DNA of 64,000 nt from Acanthosoma haemorrhoidale (taxonomy: Eukaryota > Arthropoda > Insecta > Hemiptera > Acanthosomatidae), in the NCBI GenBank assembly GCA_930367205.1, contig OV884014.1:69729104-69793103 (forward strand), in the 5' to 3' direction. The notes under the pieces were generated by a model. That model was not told the origin of the DNA and made no database searches. It saw only the letters and a list, made by a program, of their open reading frames with translations. The translations under genes were made by a program, and so were the position numbers. This document shows positions 54,401-63,964 of this stretch, one piece after another; position 1 is the first letter of the stretch, and each line of letters starts with the position of its first letter.

Positions 54401-54840
54401 CTCCTTTGCTTCCAACACTACTAACTGATCCAGTTTCACCTTTATCGTCAAATCCTGGGTTCAACAACTAGAATGCACATATAATAATAAAAAAAAAGGT
54501 ATTGTTTGCAGATGAAGGCCTTGAGTAATAAAATAAGGCATACTCTTTGTTGGTAAGTGGGAATATCATCATCACATACTTCTTGTGGGTAGGTGGGAAT
54601 ATCATCTTCACTTATCAATGATTCATTGTCATTTATGTTTGTTTTGACCAGTGTTTTCTCAGCAGGTGGAATTGTTAAGTTCTTGTCATCGATCTGAAAC
54701 TATTAGTAAATTAGTAAACGACTTGAACAATATATTCCTCCCGCAAAAATAACGGTCACTATCCGGTATACCTCAGTTATGTCCAAGTCTAATAAATCTG
54801 GCACATTGGAGCCTGATTCGACGTCTTCATTAGAACTCAT
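29368..54840 (-). CDS. VPS8: Vacuolar protein sorting-associated protein 8 (VPS8), CORVET subunit, complete, 23 exons
   Basis: VPS8 is the CORVET-specific subunit that tethers Rab5-positive early endosomes. Exons, 5' to 3': 54840-54772, 54693-54544, 54467-54303, 53547-53269, 51524-51306, 51219-51037, 50230-49982, 49541-49407, 48644-48531, 47819-47707, 46159-46000, 45088-44911, 43791-43611, 43354-43216, 41549-41326, 39757-39598, 38449-38325, 37214-37088, 36227-36114, 35581-35455, 33874-33764, 30088-29911, 29440-29368. They total 3573 bases with all phases agreeing: 1190 residues, shorter than human VPS8. Propeller motifs: IGIGTSTGAIL, DSGGSVFELSLKR, CIFSGSRGEV, LHLIDVRT, TGGNVSKA. Solenoid: RFEEALKLG, LDIEQVIRLC, LEFDTREFLNAL, FYQVSSVLHE, DPLRREHVF, CRFEPNKVL, VTAVLLERSGDVQGAF. 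RING: CHIC, then CGHGYHEEC and CLEC. The start ATG is the first in frame, with an acidic beginning (SSNEDVESGSNVPDLLDLD). Introns hold many repeats and a nested gene. Confidence 0.96.
30195..30341 (-). mobile_element. tRNA-derived SINE, copy 1
   Basis: Read on the - strand, the head has a Pol III A-box-like GTAGCCTAGTGGTTAGCATG and a B-box-like GTTTGATTCC about 35 bases on. A TTTTTTCTTTGGGTTCACTC stretch and a body ending GTAGCTACTTGAATAA follow. The body matches copies at 32905-33058 and, more distantly, 59770-59900. It is not a real tRNA: no acceptor stem pairs and the body is too long. Confidence 0.75.
30986..31726 (+). CDS. Intronless CFAP97-like protein nested in a VPS8 intron
   Basis: A 246-residue single-exon frame on the strand opposite VPS8, inside its 3.7-kb intron 30089-33763. 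Residues 1-90 are low-complexity, rich in Asn, Ser, Lys and Thr. Residues 93-130 are acidic and helical (DLISDMTEREKTQWVEDYL). Residues 177-205 (KKNHSF, then RRENLKICEKIKNL) fit the CFAP97 domain pattern: a KN.SF start and a helix with R.EN..L. CFAP97 proteins (hemingway in Drosophila) work in motile cilia and sperm flagella. The basic, disordered remainder is compatible. A poly(A) signal AATAAA lies at 31938-31943. Expression from its own promoter, perhaps in testis, is inference. The length of the frame in A+T-rich DNA argues that it is a real gene. Family assignment is moderate. Confidence 0.65.
   Translation: MTVQSRPHTNTTNDVKLNESTGKTKVSTPNKGSKCSNKTGNSSGKNSVKINTNSDRFYAKIGEVFSRDEVNKGSNNKIAAKNKKKTESPKTKAANDDEIDLISDMTEREKTQWVEDYLSHLPEYSKIGDPVSSKTKLKISQRADSATYLYKTPMLTYMKSDFFNSPYIVSNITNFSKKNHSFNKYQTWKIRRENLKICEKIKNLESRKSSTGLYQLTVTKPKDSRNSKAINRSIENQRINAENMAS
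31938..31943 (+). terminator. Poly(A) signal for the nested CFAP97-like gene
   Basis: AATAAA about 210 bases after the stop at 31726, on the same strand. Confidence 0.4.
32905..33058 (-). mobile_element. tRNA-derived SINE, copy 2
   Basis: Same layout and orientation as copy 1: A-box-like TAATGGTTAGTATGC, B-box-like GAGTTCGATTC, TTTCCTTTGGG, GGTCACTCAGCCTCATTAGG and the tail GTAACTACTTGAATAA. Confidence 0.75.
33875..35454. other. VPS8 intron without identifiable elements
   Basis: A 1.6-kb A+T-rich intron. Two related words, TAGTTTTGGGACCAGCCCG and TAGTTTTGGGATCAGCCCG at about 34700 and 34775, form a short direct repeat. Nothing else seen. Confidence 0.45.
38752..39395 (+). repeat. Unclassified interspersed repeat, copy 1
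   Basis: Aligns over most of its length with 43955-44685 and, with gaps, with 41620-42155. Shared words in order: ATTACGTTTTT, GAGGTT..., TCTGGCAAAAGG, AACAAATTGAT, CTGGCCAGTTTT, a C/G-rich middle with GTCTCGAGCGTGG, TTCTTGTTTT, TTAA.AAATCCAATATTAAA, GATATAACG, AATCACAACA-like end. It has no long frame and sits in a VPS8 intron. Confidence 0.7.
40225..40440 (-). mobile_element. Non-LTR retrotransposon relic (C-terminal region)
   Basis: An open stretch on the - strand encodes LTWALAVANF, FTVHDYLCKHLHHI and CLSGEGEMNRD, resembling the region after the reverse transcriptase of LINEs where H..L..I precedes a C-L-x-G-E-E cluster. No start or flanking element is preserved. It lies in a VPS8 intron. 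Confidence 0.4.
40590..41260 (+). mobile_element. RTE-type LINE relic
   Basis: Two + strand fragments match late parts of LINE reverse transcriptases: LEKAVRDSGVDM at about 40630-40670, and KKRWLDGIFKYTRSW at 41125-41170 followed, after a frame change, by AQKRANWSRF (41185-41215). Stops and shifts between them show decay. VPS8 intron. Confidence 0.5.
41620..42155 (+). repeat. Unclassified interspersed repeat, copy 3 (diverged)
   Basis: Same orientation as the other two copies. It retains TTATGTTTTTTAT, AACTGGCAAAAG, CAACTGGCCAGT, a C-rich middle and the CCCGCTAATTT to ATCACAATATATAA end. The 106-codon frame at 41756-42076 lies inside this repeat and is unlikely to be a gene. Confidence 0.55.
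42406..42449. repeat. Poly-T tract, 44 bases (poly-A on the - strand)
   Basis: An uninterrupted run in a VPS8 intron. On the - strand it would be the poly(A) tail of a retroposed sequence ending CCAAAATGTTT. The body upstream is not recognised. Confidence 0.9.
43955..44685 (+). repeat. Unclassified interspersed repeat, copy 2
   Basis: Partner of copy 1 in the same orientation, with a G+C-richer middle (44150-44420) that produces overlapping frames on both strands. Sits between VPS8 exons 12 and 13. Confidence 0.7.
45160..47700. other. VPS8 introns, nothing identified
   Basis: Apart from exon 11 (46159-46000) this stretch is A+T-rich intron with no recognisable gene or element. Confidence 0.45.
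48800..49235. mobile_element. Possible DNA-transposon or LINE remnant
   Basis: Begins CAGGGTGTCCCATTAA, a terminal motif seen in several DNA transposons. It is G+C-richer than the rest of the VPS8 intron 48645-49406. No transposase and no matching opposite end are visible. Confidence 0.25.
51525..53268. other. VPS8 intron with a SINE-like fragment
   Basis: A 1.7-kb intron. At about 52280-52370 a B-box-like GTTTGAATC follows a possible A-box region, suggesting a degraded tRNA-derived repeat. Nothing else seen. Confidence 0.3.
54544..54693 (-). other. VPS8 exon 2 with an internal tandem duplication
   Basis: This acidic N-terminal exon encodes two adjacent copies of a unit built on DDIPTYPQEVC and DDDIPTYQQR, each about 30 bases. 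The duplication is in the poorly conserved leader before the propeller, so it is probably tolerated and may be lineage-specific. Confidence 0.75.
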
Positions 54841-54921
54841 TATATCTTCAGGTATGCGTTATTAAATACTAACTGTCAATAGGCGCGGTCCCGTATCCCA
54901 TTTTGCTGAGCCTGTTAAATC
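54841..54921 (-). promoter_or_regulatory. Probable VPS8 5' leader with a short upstream ORF
   Basis: On the - strand a pyrimidine-rich CTTTCCAG acceptor ends at 54922, suggesting a 5' untranslated exon from 54921. Within it an upstream ATG (54901-54899) opens a 10-codon frame ending TAG at 54869, 28 bases before the VPS8 ATG. It is out of frame with VPS8 and does not overlap it. Such uORFs often damp translation. Inferred. Confidence 0.35.
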
Positions 54922-57246
54922 CTGGAAAGGGGGAGGATGTAGAAAAACATAGCAAAGGTGATCCTTATAACAAACCAGTTAACTCCCACAAACCGAGCAC
55001 TATCAACTTCAGCTGATAGGACAGTGTTGACGGGGCCCGGCGTCTTCTACAAAAAAAAACCGTGTTGAATCTGTCATGTAATTCCCGCTTTCGAAACGTT
55101 TCTGGAACGAAATTGATTTCATGCTGGGTAGATTTGTAATATTTTAACAGATTGACATTATTTAAAGTAATATATTTATAAGAAATTGTAATATGTACTG
55201 TCTGCCTAACTAATAAAGTACTACCTCCAAAGTTATATTCACCAACATTAAAGCCTCAAGATTTATTTAATTTATATGTAATCAACAAAACCTATATTTT
55301 ATAGATTACAATCAGAAACATATTGACACATAAGCGTGACAAGCTATAGCTTCGGGCCTCTCATTCGTAAGGACCTCAAACATTTGCTTAATAATTAATT
55401 GCTGAGTCCAAAAGGAAAGGCCCTCTTTCTTCTCTGTACGTTTGTATGTTTATATTTTTTTTAGAAAAATATTCAGCCGAGTTAAAATTTTAATGGTATA
55501 TTCCACAACACTTATAAAGATTAGTTTAGTCTAAAATACAATGATGAAAAGTATCGACAAAAAAAAGTCGGGTCTGCTTACCTAAATTTGTAGATACCTC
55601 TAGTTGCAGTTCAGATGATAATTAAAATTTCTGCTTTTGCCCCCATGGTTAAGAACTCATTAAAGACGATAAAGTTTCAATTGAGAAAAAGTAAAATGAG
55701 TAGGAGTTTTTAACAAACCCAAAAAACTCTGGCAATGCCCCGCGAGTACTTCTTCATATTGTTTCTCCATTTTCTCTCTCCTTCAATTTATTTCATTATC
55801 AATTTTAAAAAACATTTGAAAAATCTTTTTAAAAAAAAATTGATGGGGCTATTGATCGTTGGGTTAACTAGTCTCCTGCCTCCTCTTCAATTTGACTCGT
55901 AAAGAGGACGACAGAAAGAGGAAAGAGGAATAACATCTCTTCAATTACTTAACTATCTGGGCAGCGTAAATGGAATAGGAAAACAGCGAAACTCAGGAGT
56001 TTAGAATTATTTATGTCTATAACTTTTTTTTACTGAGATCTTAGTAATGGTTATTTTTTTTTTATCAAGTCGTTCATTTGGGATAAATTAAAACTTCTTT
56101 TTTTTGGGGGGGGGGGGTCGAAGAACGTAATAGTGAACTCAATTAAGTAATGGCTAATATTATTAGACAATGAACACGCAGGCGATGTGCGGAGTATCAT
56201 TACTCGCTGATGGGCTTATTTTTAACTGAAATCGCATGACATACCAACTTCAGTCAGCTCACGCTATCTAAACTAACCTACAAAAACAAATAGGGCCTTA
56301 AAAATCGAGGAAAAGGAGCATAGACTTAGGAATCCATCAATAAATTAGAATTTGAGCGTTTTTGAGACGAATAGGAACTGAAGTCATTAAACAATCCCAC
56401 TGCACAATCTTTACTATTTTTAAAGTCTCCAGAGGCCATAATCTTAAGTATGCATACTTGTTTTTGTTCATTTTTTTTTCTACTTCCCACAGTTTAATGG
56501 TGGATTTTTCAACCAAAACAATGATGATTGTTGTAGAATGCAAATTTTATGATTCAGGTCAAAAGGATTATTTTTTCAACCTTCTACCATTTTATGCAAA
56601 CCGTTTCAAATTTAAATTAAGAAATGAGGACGTACTGTAATTTCTAGGAGGTTAATCAAGGAGGGATATTTGTGATTTCTTACGGTTTTAGACATGTAAA
56701 TTATTTGTAGTATTTTACATACAGCAATTTTTTCGGAATTAAGTTCTGTTTGAAAACTTAACGTTTTTCGTACCATTGTAACAAAGTTATTGTACGTCGT
56801 CAAACATAAAAAAAATTGTGTTTGTATCTTTTTTTTTTTTTTACCCCAGATCTCTAAAAATACTACTGTAGATACGAGTCTGAGACCTTGGGGGCTGATA
56901 TTTGGTTGTAATATTTCGCCAGCCGTAACTTACTAAAGTGGCTCCCGGTCTATGTTTAGATGAACTTTTGTTCATTTTGCCTGTAAAGTATGACAGATTC
57001 CTTCTGGAACACCCTGTAAATAATCAGGGCCATGTTATTCTAAAATAGCATAATGTTTTGTTAAAACGACGTATTCGTTTACAGTTGTTATGAAAGCAAC
57101 CTAGGACGGATAACTAAATAAATACAAAATGAAAAGGTCTCTTTGAAATCACCGACGGTAACACCATTCGCCCTTGTTCCACTGAACAGATAGCAATTAG
57201 ACGAACAATAGCTTCAACTAGGTGAGGGTCATGATCTTTTACATAC
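54922..57246. other. Region upstream of VPS8
   Basis: A+T-rich with no supported gene. It should contain the VPS8 promoter. A 12-base G run lies at 56106-56117. A transposon-end-like word (GGAACACCCTGTA) lies at about 57012-57024, without a partner. Confidence 0.35.
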
Positions 57247-57338
57247 CATCGCATTGTTGAAGATTCTTCGTCAAAACACAAAGCTCGCTAGCCACCCAGA
57301 ATATTCCCCCTAGCAAAAGAGTAATCAAATAGGATCTT

Positions 57339-60300
57339 CTTGTCAGGGCATCATGAAACAGAAATCAGATTAATACTATTATGAGCTTCATCGGTCAGCG
57401 ATGAAAAGATTGCCTCAGAGGTCTGCATCAGTGGTTTTCGTCATTTTTTGGGTGGCGATTACAGAGAAAATAATGAATAAAATCCATCACGTATTGTTTC
57501 ATCACAAATTATAGTGTAACAATCGGTAATGTAATTGCAGACAAGAAACTAAAAGAGTTCAGTTGATTGTAGCTGAGGTAAAAGTTTGGAACTACGCGTT
57601 GAAAGAAGCATGTGCTGAGAAAACTAAAAGAAAATGGCAAGATAACTGGGCAAATAACTCGATAACCATTTAAAGAAATGTCAAAGGTGAGGTGAATGAA
57701 TGGTCTTCCTCTTCACTGAGGATCCATCTATCTTAAATAGATAAAAAAGAAAGTTAAACTGGGGAAAGAAAGGGTAAACAAAAATATTACTTCATACGGA
57801 ATAAAAGCAACGAACCCTGGTTGTATGAAAGGAATAGGCATACAACGCTAAGAAAATCGTCATATGATAGTGATCTCAACAAGCTAATTTGGATGTTGTA
57901 GAGATGGTGGTTGGTTAAGTTAGTTCCTATCTTAAGCGGCCCACACACCTTTAGTGTAGTTTATTACATGTGGCGTCATGGCTGAACGATAAACTGTTTG
58001 AATTGCAAAATTAAGGCAATTAACGGTCCAACCGATTTACCCAACAATGATCACCTTGGAACAAAGCCCCCCCCCCCCCCCCAAGGCAAGACAGTAGATT
58101 GAGTGGACCGTAAGTAAAATGCACAGTTCACTCAGTTGAGACTAGTGCATTTGCGAATGCAGCACAAGGAGACAGCTGTAATTCCAAATTTATTTTTGTC
58201 ATTGTATATATATTATCAATAAAGAGGTTTTGAAAGAAAGAAAAAAAAAAATTGAGACTAGTTCAGCTATGGCCACTCCTGCCATGTCTAATTAACGGGT
58301 TGAGGAAATTGTCATATTTGCCGATAAAGTGATCAGTGACGTACGCCAGGGGGGAGTAAGGGGGATATATAACCCGGAATGTATGGAAAAATGTTTTTAT
58401 ACCCAACAACATAAGGTTTGTATTTAATTATTTACTTTTTTTTAACCCTCCCCAATATCCTGAATTTCAGAAGAAACTTCCATTTACGTGCATTGCTCTT
58501 GATTTCAGGAGGCAAACTTTAGTATTTGATAGGCGCAGGAAGGATTAAAGTTGTATCAGAAAGTTAAATAATATGAATGAACAGAACAGAAGTGAACAGT
58601 ATTTTGAAAATGAACTTTTACACGAAAATAACGTAACATCTGATGAGTTCAAAGATTTTTAATTTTTGATAGAATGATCATGCTTAAAAACATATGCCCA
58701 ATTTGGTGATTATAGACACTTTGGGTGGGCATTCTGAACTGAAAACCGTTTCTAAATTTCAAAAACAATAAACAGATCCGCCGTTATCAGCATTGCTTAC
58801 CTGCCTTATTCTTAATGACACCCCCCCCCCCCAGGGAAACAACTCTACATACCCATGAAAACGAATATAGAATGAAACGATCACTGTTTGGTGCTCAAAT
58901 GGGGCGTTTGACTACGAACTGCTAGCTAATCCACTAAAAGCTTCATCGTTGACAAGCCTCTCCAACTTCGAGTTTTTAATCTACGGACTCTTCTTACAAG
59001 AAAACGTTGAGTGTTCAAAACTATTTTATTTTTAAACTCAGTTTTTCAGGGCTGTTAAACTGTATGAGTGAGGGAAGCTGTATATAAATGGAGGTTGAGG
59101 TAGATTTTTGACTGTTGATAGGACAAAGGTACATATCAAAAAGGGAATGGCTAAAACTTACTCCCTGGCTGGAAGGAATCGAGTAGAAACATTTACTCAC
59201 CGCTCTAGTCCAACTTCGATTTAGTAACGGCTTGAGACGTCATTGCCACTTCAAGGGTTAGTTGAAATTATTTAAAATGTAAATTTAGTTCGGTGATTCA
59301 AGGTGATATCTCTGTAGCACGTAATAATAACATTTAGAACGAGATTACTTCAAGGTGAAATAGAATTGCTAAAACAGTTTTACCTTCGTGTCGCACGATA
59401 TGTAACAGGTAATTTCATAATTACATCGCTTAATTTAGACTTATATTCCATCACTAATTATGAATTGTCACAGGGAGAGCCCGTGACGTTTTCGGAAACG
59501 GTCCGAATTCTCTGAATGCCTAGTGGAAGATTAATTGTTGGGATGCAGCTTGTAGGTTGGTACGTACGTACGTTATAGACTTGTCTACCGCAGTAATTTT
59601 ATTCGTAACAGTGGTTATTCATATCACAGACTATACTATAGTTTTTAGGTGATGGAATGGACGATGCTTAAATTTTCAGGAGTTTAATGTTTAGTAATTC
59701 GTGTTAACAGTACCACAGTGTAAAGTACTCGAAATGGTCAGCCGTGACATCAGTTCCAGTTCTTTCAGTTACAAAGCCTTCGTAAAAATACAAGTAATCA
59801 TTTATATGCCTCAGTCGCACCCTCCATTCTGTGCCAAAGAAAAAATGACTGAGAAAATTGGGACTCAAACCCAGGACATCTCCAATATCTAGTCGGGGTC
59901 CAATACAACAATAAAAATTTCCCATTTCTTACTAGACTAATGAAAAACAGATATGATAGCGGTTTTCACATTTTTAGTCATGACAATCCTTGACTTAGAG
60001 GCTATGCCCATATATCACTTAACCCTATCCTCTGCCTACGAAGAACTTGACCACATCACCTTCTAAAATTAACCTTCAGCACCATTAAGGCCATCTTCTC
60101 CTTCCTACAAACCATTCCTTACTCATTTACAACCTGTTTCTTACTTTATTAACTTACTAATAATCACCATTTCAATTTTTTATTAAAAAAAAACAACAAC
60201 ACTCCAATAACTACATTTCTTAAAATACATCGGTAGGCAGGAAAAGTTGTTTATCAACAGACCCTTAAAAGTAAATAAATTATGGTTATTAATCTGCAGC

Positions 60301-61750
60301 CGGGAAAAGATAAATTTTATGACCGGACACTTCAGATTAAGACTATCCTTGATAGGTGTATTCCAGAACTCTATTTATTTACTTTAAATGCATATTGGAG
60401 GAGGAAAACTCGTATTTTTGAACGAGTACATAGGTTTTTCACCTTTGGCTGTGATAGAATCCAACTAGAGGAACTCCATCAAATGGACGTTTGGAGGACA
60501 GGGAAATCCTAGGAGGAACAGTAGTGTGGAATGATTTTAATACAGGGGAAAAGACACATAGTTAGAAATGGTCGTAATAGTATAAACAGATATAAATTTA
60601 TGAATGTCAATGTTTACGTCATAAATTGTTTTTGAAAATTGCCTATTATTTTAGAAGGTTCATCTGTACGATGGGCTGACTGAGTGGTGAAAATGCTGTG
60701 ATGCTACGGTTAGTGCTCACACATCTATTGCCGCTTTTGACCAGGGTCGATTTTGCTATGAATTCTATTCACCATGCTCTGGTTTAGTCGATTGTTTAGC
60801 CCATTAGAAAAATGGTGAATATTAATGTAATATCCCAAAGGTGATATGCTTATAATTGCAAATTATGAAGAAAATCCTTCAGTTTGTATTCATAATATTT
60901 AAAGGAAAAACTTATACTTTTCGAGTCATAAGGATGTCCTTTGAAGGTGGATGTTTTCTACATGAGAAATATTAAGTGGTATAAGCCCCATTTACCAACA
61001 CTTGTTAATGATTTCAATGATCTATATCGTTTTGAGGAAGACAAAATACAGCAGCTTGTGGACAGTAAACAGTTCTGGACCCGTACATGATGCAAGGGTA
61101 TGATAAAATTCATAGGTTAGAATACCACTAAGAAGGGCGTTAGTTGTCTGCTGGTTGTCCTCCCAATCCCCGTTTGAGGTTTTTACCTCAGGAAGGGAGA
61201 GTCAAAAAAAAAAAGGTTCTCTTAGCAATAATTCTTAATGAGACCTTCTTCGTTACACCTATCTATCACCTAAGATTTTGCTACAAGATTAAGTAATTGA
61301 TATAGTAGAAATAGTAATTGATGAAAAATATTTAAATTAATAACACGACATACTCCTTGAACTAAGGACGAGGTGCATTTTAATAAGGTGGTGACTGCAT
61401 CTTGACTTTTGAAGTTTATAAGCGTGTTAAATGATGAAAAGTGAATGATAGGGCTTACCCTCGGGTTAAGATGTTGAGATAAAAAATCCAAAACACCAAC
61501 AATTGCATACTACGACAGCAAAAACTTTCGGGAATATTACAACTCTTAATAACCAAACGCCTTATACACTTCATGAAAATTAAAGAATCGTGTATCCTAC
61601 CTGTCCACCATAGTTATTCCTGCATTACTGTTTCCTTCCTTTGTAAATCTGTTTATTAATTTCACTGAGCACGAATGTGCCCACATTACCTCTGGCGCAA
61701 GTCCTGTCTACAAAATTTTTAAATTCCATCCCCCCTCCTGTATCTGAGAT
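57339..61750. other. Intergenic DNA with homopolymers and retroposon remains
   Basis: No supported gene. It contains poly-C tracts at 58067-58082 (16) and 58821-58832 (12), a retroposon-like end at 58218-58251 (AATAAA, then A11), the diverged SINE at 59770-59900, and an open 76-codon stretch at 60282-60512 with no recognisable product. Confidence 0.4.
59770..59900 (-). mobile_element. tRNA-derived SINE, diverged copy 3
   Basis: Shares with copies 1 and 2 the B-box-like GGGTTTGAGTCCC, a TTTTTTCTTTGG block and an AATGATTACTTG tail. The A-box region is degraded. Family membership is less certain. Confidence 0.5.
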
Positions 61751-61756
61751 AGTATT

Positions 61757-62165
61757 TAAAAGGCTCACATGGAACCCACATACGATGCTAAAACGACAAT
61801 AACTAAAAAAACGCTTTGGACAACTGTACAGACTACTTCAAAGGACATCCCATTTTTCAATAGAAATTAATTACTAATCTACAGTTATACTTAAGCCAAT
61901 CTGGACATATGGAATAGAGCTATGGGCTAAGTCTTGAGAACAATAGTTAATGCCCCTTACCTTCCAAGTTTATAAAATTTCATCAAAACCTATCCAATCA
62001 CCCTAATATTTTAAAACAGTCAGTCATTACGTTACGCCACACATCCCTCTAATCCTCCTCTATGAAGAATTTTAAATATGGTATGAATGAGAATATTGAT
62101 CGCAATTACTTATTGGCCAATAAGTCAGATTGTAATTTTATGACAATAAAGATTTTTGATTGATT
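61757..62165 (+). mobile_element. Jockey-clade LINE relic, 3' end
   Basis: The + strand encodes RLTWNPHT near 61760, FGQLYRLLQR near 61815 and LKPIWTYGIELW near 61895, in the order found after the catalytic core of jockey-type reverse transcriptases. Stops and shifts interrupt it. It ends near an AATAAAGATTTTTGATTGATT tail at about 62142-62162. It is a 5'-truncated dead copy. Confidence 0.75.
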
Positions 62166-63165
62166 TCAATTTCACTGTGCACATCATACAATACCATTTT
62201 ATACAACACTGTGCAATCATATTGTGTATTAGCATCCCCCTCCTTTTATGTCTATACCTGACCTCAAGCATTGAAATTGAACTATTCTGTTTGGATTATA
62301 ATTTTTTTTTTGGCTATTGTCTCAATTGTGCCCTCCACAATTATACTAAAGTGAGGGCTTTAAATACTTGTTTTGTTTTGGACTAGGTGCGTTTCATATT
62401 AGCATAAGATTATATTTATTTTGTGAATATTGCAAATAAATTGGAACTTAAATCTTGAATAACTTCTGTAACTTGAGTAAGTATTTAGGGGTATTATAAC
62501 CATGACATAAACAACGAACTTCGAGGCCTTGTGAAATATATCTTTTCAGATTTTAATTAAATTTATAATAATAATAAATACAATAAGATAAACTTTAGGT
62601 ACTAACGGACATATGAACGCTCTGATTTTACACTCGGCCAGCTATCCACACTCACACGTTTCTTTCGGGCTCGGCAATAGTCATAGGTATAGAATTGACG
62701 TTGAAATAACTGTGATTCACAAAAGATAATTTGTTTCCCTTGAATATACTGTGACAAAATGTATGGTTTGGATATTGGAGTTTGGATGAAATACGTTTAC
62801 GTCATTAAGTGACTTAAGTGGAGCGTCTTAGGCCTCACGTGATATACAATTACTCATCAATGACTGTCACTGCTAAAAATATTTGTACTATCAATTTATT
62901 ATCAGTTTCCTTCAGAAATTTTATAGTATTAATTCGAGCCAGAAAATAGCAGCGCCGGCGGAGGGAGAGGCTCTACATTTAAAGTGGCCTTAAAAACAAC
63001 CCAAATAATCTGAATTATTAAAATGTATATACAGCGAAAGTAATATATTGAATTATTTCTAGTATTTGCCAATTGTGGGTTCAACCATAACTATTAAATA
63101 AATATATTTGTACCTGCGAAAAGTTTATATCCCCCCCCCCTCAAAACCCCTTTATTTATCGACAT

Positions 63166-63215
63166 TTTTACAATTTACAAATTTACGATTTACAAATTTA
63201 CGATTTACAAATTTC
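63166..63215. repeat. Short tandem repeat, 15-bp unit, about three copies
   Basis: Unit ATTTACGATTTACAA repeated, with the first copy carrying ATTTACA in place of ATTTACG. Confidence 0.7.
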
Positions 63216-63835
63216 TCCTCTTTCTTCATACGCAGATGTATTCGAAGGAAGGTAGAATTACAAGAACAATATTTTTGAAGTTAAAAGGTCAAAATACTAT
63301 ATACAGGACTAGGTGATGGGGCTCACCTTCGGTTTTTAATGTGGGAAAGTTTATAATTTATAAAGCAAAAAAGTTTTCAATAGTCTAAACCATTTTTCAT
63401 CAGGTGACATGATAACATGATACAAATTAATCATGAATCAACCTTAACAATTTTCTATCACATTGAGTATAGTAGCACATTATACCGATCCAGTACTTAA
63501 CTAGATTATAACTATGCTTATAAACTCTTTAAAAGTGACATAAAATGTTTATTCACAACTAAAGGGGTGGTATTTTGGTTGAGAGTATTACTTGTCGCCA
63601 TCTTTGAGGCTAAGAATGAAAACCAGTGAAAGGTCAATTGCACTAGTCTAAACGATTTTTGCTATAGAAAATCCTACGTGTGTAACTTTAGGATTTTCCT
63701 GGCTTAGTTAATATCTTGAATCCATTATTTTTTTTTTTTTTTTTTATCCCGTAGGGATTTTCTGTTTCACCCAAAAGTTATCTCTATTTTTAAATATTTC
63801 CTTAAACTTATTTCCCCTAAGCAATAGAGCGCACC

Positions 63836-63964
63836 ATGAAGATAACTGGAGCAGATCTCGTGAGTTTTCTTGTAGTATTTTCAATGCTGAATTCAGATCA
63901 CGTCTTAAGTTTTTCAGAAATCAAAACAAACACAGGGATTTTGGAGAATTCGTTCCCCATTTAA
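63836..63964 (+). CDS. Possible first exon or small secreted peptide
   Basis: ATG at 63836 in a strong context (GCGCACCATGA) opens 42 codons to TAA at 63962-63964. The N-terminus MKITGADLVSFLVVFSMLN has a lysine followed by a hydrophobic run and a plausible signal peptidase site soon after. A consensus donor GTGAGT at 63855 could instead end a very short first exon. The window ends before more can be seen, so a chance frame is quite possible. Confidence 0.25.
   Translation: MKITGADLVSFLVVFSMLNSDHVLSFSEIKTNTGILENSFPI

Noticed and set aside
60282..60512. 76-codon + strand frame
   Set aside because: Protein-like composition but no recognisable motif, start context or neighbouring exons. Insufficient to call a gene.
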